Source of the DNA: Methylobacterium sp.
Lineage (GTDB): Bacteria > Pseudomonadota > Alphaproteobacteria > Rhizobiales > Beijerinckiaceae
Assembly (NCBI GenBank): GCA_021154065.1
Contig: JAJKJG010000412.1
Span: forward strand, 1-8,624
Direction of reading: 5' to 3'
Length of the DNA: 8,624 bases
A program made the translations under genes and the position numbers. The notes under the pieces were generated by a model, which saw only the letters and a program-made list of their open reading frames with translations, did not search any database and was not told the origin of the DNA. Each line of letters begins with the position of its first letter. Positions within the stretch are counted from its first letter, which is position 1. Below are positions 5,778-8,624 of this stretch, one piece after another.

Positions 5778-6797
5778 ATGCGGTTCGGCCTGATCGGCTT
5801 CGGCGCCTGGGGGAAGCTCCATGCACAAGCCATCCGCAAGGCGCCGGGCGCGGAGCTTGCCGCGATCGCTTGCGCGAGCGAGGCGAGTGCGCAGGCCGCA
5901 CGCGAGGCCTACCCGCAGGCACGGGTCGGTTGGGATTGGCGCGCGCTCGTCGCCGACCCTTCGCTCGAGGCGGTCGACATCGTCGTGCCGAACCACCTCC
6001 ACGCCGAGATGGCGATCGCGGCGCTCGACGCCGGCAAGGACGTGCTGCTCGAAAAACCCATGGCGAGCACGATCGCCGAATGCGAGCAAATCCTCGCGGC
6101 GGTGCGCCGCACCGGTCGTGTGCTGAGCGTTGGCCACGAGTTCCGCATCTCGACGCAATGGGGGTTCATCAAGCGCCTCATCGCGGCGGGCGAGATCGGC
6201 GACCTGCTCTACGCCAATGTGAGCCTGTTCCGCTTTCCCTACCGCCAGGGCTCCGGCGGCTGGCGCTATGGCCGGGACACCGTCGGCTCCTGGATTCTCG
6301 AGGAGCCGGTGCACTTCTTCGACATGCTGATGTGGTGGTTCGCCGGCGTGGGCGACCCGGCGAGCGTGCAGGCCTTCGGCAATTCGAAGGGGCGCGGCGC
6401 CGGGATGTACGACAATTTCTCGGCCGTCATGCGCTGGCCGGGGGGGCCGTACGCCCTCGTCACCCAGACGCTCGCCGGCTTCGAGCACCACCACGTCGTC
6501 GAGGTGGTGGGCCGGGAGGGCTCGGTGCGGACCTGGTGGTCCGGCACCATGGATCGCACGCTGACGCCAAAGCACGAGCTGAAGGTGCAGAGGAAGGGAG
6601 CGAGCGCCTGCGAGATCGTCGAGCTCGGGCCGTCCGGCGAGGTGTTCGAGCTCGAGGAACAGCTTGCGCGCGTCGTCGAGGCCTTCCGCGAACGGCGACC
6701 GCTGGTCTCGGCCGAGGAGGCGCGCAAGACCGTGATGGTTTGCCTCGAGGCCGAGCGGGCCGTCGCGGAAGGGACGGAGATCGCGCTCAGGTTCTAG
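5778..6797 (+). CDS. Gfo/Idh/MocA-family NAD(P)-dependent oxidoreductase
   Basis: Predicted soluble dehydrogenase acting on a sugar, polyol or cyclitol hydroxyl. It is 339 aa, normal for the family. The start is firm: ATG 5778 has GAGGAG 5 nt upstream, and the dinucleotide-binding fold begins at residue 2 (RFGLIGFGAWGKLHA, glycines 7, 9, 12). VDIVVPNHLH (66-75) follows the usual IATPNxxH position. LEKPMAS (91-97) supplies the conserved Lys93. The second signature is GSWILEEPVHFFDML (170-184) with His179 and Asp182; at the position of the usual Asp four residues before the His there is Glu175. EHHHVVEVVGREGSV (236-250) matches the C-terminal beta-sheet where the family reads ExxGxxGxl. It is divergent from the ABC ATPase and could share its inducer or substrate; that is inference. 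The final codons overlap antisense sequence fused to an IS481 relic, and the gene appears to end naturally at TAG 6795-6797. Substrate unknown. Confidence 0.92.
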   Translation: MRFGLIGFGAWGKLHAQAIRKAPGAELAAIACASEASAQAAREAYPQARVGWDWRALVADPSLEAVDIVVPNHLHAEMAIAALDAGKDVLLEKPMASTIAECEQILAAVRRTGRVLSVGHEFRISTQWGFIKRLIAAGEIGDLLYANVSLFRFPYRQGSGGWRYGRDTVGSWILEEPVHFFDMLMWWFAGVGDPASVQAFGNSKGRGAGMYDNFSAVMRWPGGPYALVTQTLAGFEHHHVVEVVGREGSVRTWWSGTMDRTLTPKHELKVQRKGASACEIVELGPSGEVFELEEQLARVVEAFRERRPLVSAEEARKTVMVCLEAERAVAEGTEIALRF

Positions 6798-6897
6798 TCT
6801 GGCTGTGGAGCCTCAACAGGTTGTCCTCGGGGCGGGCGAGGCGGCTGATGGGTATCTTGGCTTTTAGGCTGCCGTGAGGGCGATGCCAATTGTAGGC
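6798..6897 (-). mobile_element. IS481-family transposase remnant (C-terminal end only)
   Basis: On the minus strand, 6897 to about 6799 encodes HAYNWHRPHGSLKAKIPISR followed by LARPEDNLLRLHS. The YNWHRPHGSL motif and the terminal NLLRLHS are characteristic of the C-terminal end of IS481-type DDE transposases. Only about 33 codons survive. The catalytic core, the N-terminal HTH and any recognisable terminal inverted repeat are missing. The native stop appears lost: the frame runs into the antisense of the MocA-like gene and ends at TGA 6789-6787. An in-frame TGA also lies just upstream at 6918-6916. The relic therefore has one edge at about 6798-6802, immediately after the oxidoreductase stop, and the other at about 6898-6913, where hydrolase sequence begins. 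Confidence 0.8.
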
Positions 6898-6913
6898 GTG
6901 GGTCCGTGGAAGA

Positions 6914-7120
6914 CATCAGCACGCGCGACGGCTCGGCGCCCGCCGCAAGCGACCATTCGCCGGGCACGCGGCCGCAATCGACCGGCGCGCAGCGGATGTC
7001 GTCGGCGACGGCCGAGACCGAGCCGACCTCGTCGAGCCGCGCCCGCCGCTCGGCCCAGCCGACCGGGCGCGGCTTTTCCGCCAGCATCGCCCGGATGGCG
7101 TCGATCTTTTCCTGCGCCAC
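6914..7120 (-). pseudogene. Truncated alpha/beta hydrolase (HSL/acetyl-esterase type), N-terminal fragment
   Basis: The minus strand reads (V)AQEKIDAIRAMLAEKPRP, then VGWAERRARLDEVG, and later APVDCGRVPGEWSLAAGAEP followed by SRVLM. This matches the cap and first strand of hormone-sensitive-lipase-like hydrolases, in which a helix of the type IxxLRxxLxxxPxP is followed by WAERRAxLDxxG and GxPxEWxxxPGAxxxRVLLYxHGGG. The sequence breaks exactly where the oxyanion-hole HGGG motif should begin. The GxSxG nucleophile elbow and the Asp/His parts of the triad are absent, so no esterase can be made. The likeliest start is the GTG at 7120; an ATG at 7174 is in frame but adds 18 residues unlike the family and overlaps the divergent antitoxin start. 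The IS481 relic follows directly, so loss of the 3' part probably accompanied insertion and deletion. The remainder is not in this window. Confidence 0.65.
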
Positions 7121-7137
7121 GGCCTTTCTCAATTCGA

Positions 7138-7171
7138 TTGAGCTGGTCGGCGATGGTGTTATCCTACCAGC
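7138..7171 (+). promoter_or_regulatory. Candidate promoter with inverted-repeat operator for the small two-gene module
   Basis: TTGAGC (7138-7143) and TATCCT (7160-7165) are 16 nt apart, each matching 4 of 6 consensus bases. GCTGGT (7142-7147) and ACCAGC (7166-7171) form a perfect 6-bp inverted repeat that brackets the spacer and -10. No SD is seen before ATG 7173, and a transcript starting 6-8 nt after the -10 would be leaderless or nearly so. Autoregulation through the repeat would be usual for a toxin-antitoxin promoter; here it is inference. Confidence 0.3.
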
Positions 7172-7172
7172 C

Positions 7173-7373
7173 ATGACCACCATTCAGGACATCGAGCAAG
7201 CCGTCGCGCAGCTGGCGCCTCATGAGCTTGCGGCGTTCCGCAGATGGTTCGAGGCATTCGACGCTGACCGTTTCGACGAAAAGATCGAGCGTGACGCAGC
7301 AAGCGGCAAGCTCGATCAGCTTGCGAACGAGGCTCTGGCGAACCATCGCAAAGGCCGCTCGCGCGAATTATGA
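7173..7373 (+). CDS. Putative antitoxin of a RelE/ParE-type toxin-antitoxin pair
   Basis: A 66-aa acidic-to-mixed, helix-prone protein beginning MTTIQDIEQAVAQLAPHELA and continuing AFRRWFEAFDADRFDEKIER. The N-terminal pattern of a helix containing IxxAVxxLxPxELxxFRxWF, then a charged tail with SGKLDQLANEAL and a basic end (NHRKGRSREL), is the form of small proteins commonly encoded just before RelE/ParE-like toxins. There is no recognisable HTH, ribbon-helix-helix or AbrB motif, so DNA binding is uncertain. Its TGA overlaps the ATG of the next gene (ATGA, 7370-7373), which suggests translational coupling. ATG 7173 is chosen because the similarity-like region starts there; the frame is open to 6906, but that stretch is antisense to the hydrolase fragment. 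No SD is visible. Codon use is less GC3-biased than in the catabolic genes, consistent with acquisition by transfer. Antitoxin function rests on context. Confidence 0.65.
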   Translation: MTTIQDIEQAVAQLAPHELAAFRRWFEAFDADRFDEKIERDAASGKLDQLANEALANHRKGRSREL

Positions 7374-7625
7374 GGCACTTCGCGAGCCCGGGCTTTTGGG
7401 CCGCGTACACGAAGCTGCCGGAGCAGGTCCGCAAGCTTGCGGATCGGAACTACGCCCTACTGAAGGAGGACCCGCAGCACCCCTCGTTGCACCTCAAGAA
7501 GGTCGGTCGCTTTTGGTCCGTACGGGTCGGGCTCCGCTATCGGGCGCTCGCTATCGAAGCCAAAGATGGCCTTTCTGTGGTTTTGGATCGGCTCCCACTC
7601 GGACTACGATGCGATGATCCGCTGA
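7370..7625 (+). pseudogene. RelE/ParE-like toxin with a one-base frameshift near its C-terminus
   Basis: The first 67 residues, MRHFASPGFWAAYTKLPEQV through HPSLHLKKVGRFWSVRVGLR and YRALAIEAKDG, read as a RelE/ParE-superfamily toxin: SPxFWxxYxxLPxxVRxLAxxxYxLLKxDPxHPSLxxKKVGxxWSVRVGxxYRAL. In frame the protein then turns into unlike sequence and runs on to 8089. Skipping one base after codon 67 (an extra C at 7570-7571 in GGCCTTT) restores FLWFWIGSHSDYDAMIR and a stop at TGA 7623-7625. That tail is exactly the expected last strand and end of the family (xWFWIGSHxDYDxxI). The ancestral toxin was thus 84 aa and would act as a translation- or replication-targeting partner neutralised by the upstream protein. 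As given, the final beta-strand is lost, so activity is doubtful. A sequencing error in the short C-run is the main alternative. It starts within the antitoxin stop, with a 4-bp overlap. Confidence 0.75.
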
Positions 7626-7640
7626 TCGAAGGAGCCGCCG

Positions 7641-8030
7641 ATGCCTGCCACAGCCCTGCGCAGCGACCTGGGGACAGGGTCGGACCACGACACCCTCCTC
7701 GCGCTCAACCGCGACTACATCGCCTCGGTGCAGGGCTCGGACGTCGCCCGCTTCGACGAGATCCTCGCCGAGGACTTCCTGTGCAGCCATCCGGACGGCT
7801 CGCTCGTCGACCGCGCGACCTTCCTCGCCCAGGCGGCGCGGCCGGTCGCGATCCGCAATCTCGCGGCCGAGGACGTGGTCGTCCGCCTCCTTGGCGACCT
7901 CGCCATCATCCACGCCGCGACGCGCTACCTGAAGCCCGACGGCGTGGAGGGCCGCGGCCGCTACACCGACGTCTGGGCGCGACGCGACGGCTGCTGGCTC
8001 TGCGTCTCGGCGCATGTGACGCGCTGCTGA
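7641..8030 (+). CDS. NTF2-like protein of the SnoaL/DUF4440 type
   Basis: A 129-aa protein with a clear start: AAGGAG (7629-7634) lies 6 nt before ATG 7641. After about 15 residues of leader, the sequence follows the cone-shaped NTF2 fold. LLALNRDYIASVQGSDVARF (19-38) is the long first helix pair, ILAEDFLCSHPDGSLVDRAT (41-60) gives the typical EDFxxxxPDGxxxxRxxF segment, and RYTDVWARRDGCWLCVSAHV (107-126) is the final strand pair with the WxxxxGxWxxxxxH pattern of DUF4440. Such proteins may be enzymes, binding proteins or accessory domains, and no catalytic residues can be fixed here. It begins 15 nt after the restored toxin stop, so it may share that transcript. The frameshifted toxin frame would run through the entire gene. 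No signal peptide is seen. Confidence 0.85.
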   Translation: MPATALRSDLGTGSDHDTLLALNRDYIASVQGSDVARFDEILAEDFLCSHPDGSLVDRATFLAQAARPVAIRNLAAEDVVVRLLGDLAIIHAATRYLKPDGVEGRGRYTDVWARRDGCWLCVSAHVTRC

Positions 8031-8063
8031 GCCACCCCCTGCCGCCGGCGCCGGGGCGAGCGG

Positions 8064-8624
8064 TCAGGGCATGTACTGCCCGCCATTGACCTCGATGATC
8101 TGCCCGGTGACGTAGCCGCTCAGCGCCTCGGAGGCGAGATAGAGGAAGGCGCCGACGCATTCGTCCGGGGTGCCGAGCCGGTCCATCGGGATCGTCGTCT
8201 GCATGGCGGCAAGCTGCTCGGGCGTCGAATAGCGCTCGTGGAACGGCGTCATGATCACGCCCGGCGAGACGGCGTTGACGCGGATGCGGTCGCGGACGAG
8301 CTCCTTCGCCCAGCCGCGGGTCGCGGTCGCGACGAAGCCCTTCGCGGCGGCGTAGATCACCGAGCCCGGGCCGCCGCCATGGCGGGCGGCGATCGAGGAC
8401 ACGTTGACGATGGCACCGCCGCCGCGTTGCCGGCGCATCTGCACCGCGGCCTCGCGCATGAAGCGCACCACCTGCTTGACGTTGAGCTCGAGCACGGCGT
8501 CGACGTAGTCGTCGGTATAGTCGGCAACCGGGGTGCGCTTGATCAGCGCGCCGGCGTTGTTGATCAGCACGTCGAGGCGGCCGAAGGCTTTGACGGTCTC
8601 GGCAACGACCTGCGCCGCGACCGC
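8064..8624 (-). CDS. Short-chain dehydrogenase/reductase (classical SDR), N-terminus outside window
   Basis: The frame enters at 8624 and ends at TGA 8066-8064, giving the last 186 residues of what should be a roughly 250-aa classical SDR. The N-terminal TGxxxGIG cofactor motif lies beyond the window. Visible landmarks (fragment numbering) are RLDVLINNAG (16-25), Asn48 in the ELNVK motif, IVNVSS with the catalytic Ser77, Tyr91-AAA-Lys95 of the YxxxK motif, RVNAVSPGVIMTP (115-127) and the C-terminal GYVTGQIIEVNGG (170-182). The catalytic Asn/Ser/Tyr/Lys set is complete. The protein resembles 3-oxoacyl-ACP reductase or gluconate/glucose dehydrogenase-type SDRs, but substrate cannot be deduced. 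It converges on the SnoaL-like gene with 33 nt between stops; that gap holds the palindrome CCGGCGCCGG (8045-8054) and no T-run. Confidence 0.93.
   Translation of the reverse strand, partial: AVAAQVVAETVKAFGRLDVLINNAGALIKRTPVADYTDDYVDAVLELNVKQVVRFMREAAVQMRRQRGGGAIVNVSSIAARHGGGPGSVIYAAAKGFVATATRGWAKELVRDRIRVNAVSPGVIMTPFHERYSTPEQLAAMQTTIPMDRLGTPDECVGAFLYLASEALSGYVTGQIIEVNGGQYMP

Noticed and set aside
5713..5922. A 70-residue N-terminal extension of the ABC ATPase
   Set aside because: It is Arg/Pro-rich, absent from the family, and overlaps the start of the divergent oxidoreductase. The family N-terminus begins exactly at the ATG at 5712.
8031..8063. GC palindrome CCGGCGCCGG between the convergent SnoaL-like and SDR genes as a terminator
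   Set aside because: There is no T-run on either strand and the fold is short; such palindromes are frequent by chance in this composition.
1..8624. CRISPR arrays, tRNA or rRNA genes, and phage attachment sites
   Set aside because: No regularly spaced direct repeats, cloverleaf-like sequence, rRNA motifs or tRNA-end duplications were seen on either strand.

Overview
The window is GC-rich with strong G/C bias at third codon positions. Its gene content is typical of soil Alphaproteobacteria, most likely Hyphomicrobiales: shikimate/quinate catabolism, a MalK/UgpC-type ABC ATPase, Gfo/Idh/MocA and SDR oxidoreductases, an IS481 relic, and a CCTCTCCC...GGGTGAGGGG intergenic palindrome. This taxonomic placement is inferred from style and not from a marker gene. 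All family assignments are from reading translations and motifs; no database search was run.

Layout. At 1-381 is the 3' end of an unidentified gene (+). At 382-798 is a gene-poor stretch with a palindromic repeat (386-439), a frameshifted TetR-like C-terminal remnant on the minus strand (about 490-662), and possible regulatory sequence before the next gene. At 799-4560 is a plus-strand catabolic cluster: an NAD-type shikimate dehydrogenase (799-1731), a fused 3-dehydroshikimate dehydratase/HPPD-like protein of the QuiC1 type (1769-3658), and a DUF849/BKACE beta-keto acid cleavage enzyme (3733-4560). Convergent to it is a lone sugar-type ABC transporter ATPase (5712-4606, minus). Divergent from that ATPase is a Gfo/Idh/MocA oxidoreductase (5778-6797, +).

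The stretch 6798-7172 is a scar. It holds the last ~33 codons of an IS481-type transposase (minus), abutting the N-terminal third of an HSL-like alpha/beta hydrolase (minus). A small toxin-antitoxin-like pair follows: a 66-aa putative antitoxin (7173-7373) overlaps by 4 bp a RelE/ParE-like toxin (7370-7625) that carries a 1-nt frameshift. A SnoaL/DUF4440-like NTF2 protein follows 15 nt later (7641-8030), then the C-terminal part of a classical SDR on the minus strand (8064-8624).

How the genes work together. The first two enzymes form a two-step route from shikimate to protocatechuate, which enters the beta-ketoadipate pathway. The BKACE enzyme fits as a cleavage step on a beta-keto acid; beta-ketoadipate itself is an attractive but unproven substrate. 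The ABC ATPase and MocA-type oxidoreductase could serve uptake and oxidation of a polyol, cyclitol or sugar, but no permease or binding protein is present here. The regulator remnant, transposase relic, truncated hydrolase and frameshifted toxin show that both edges of the catabolic block have been rearranged and are decaying.
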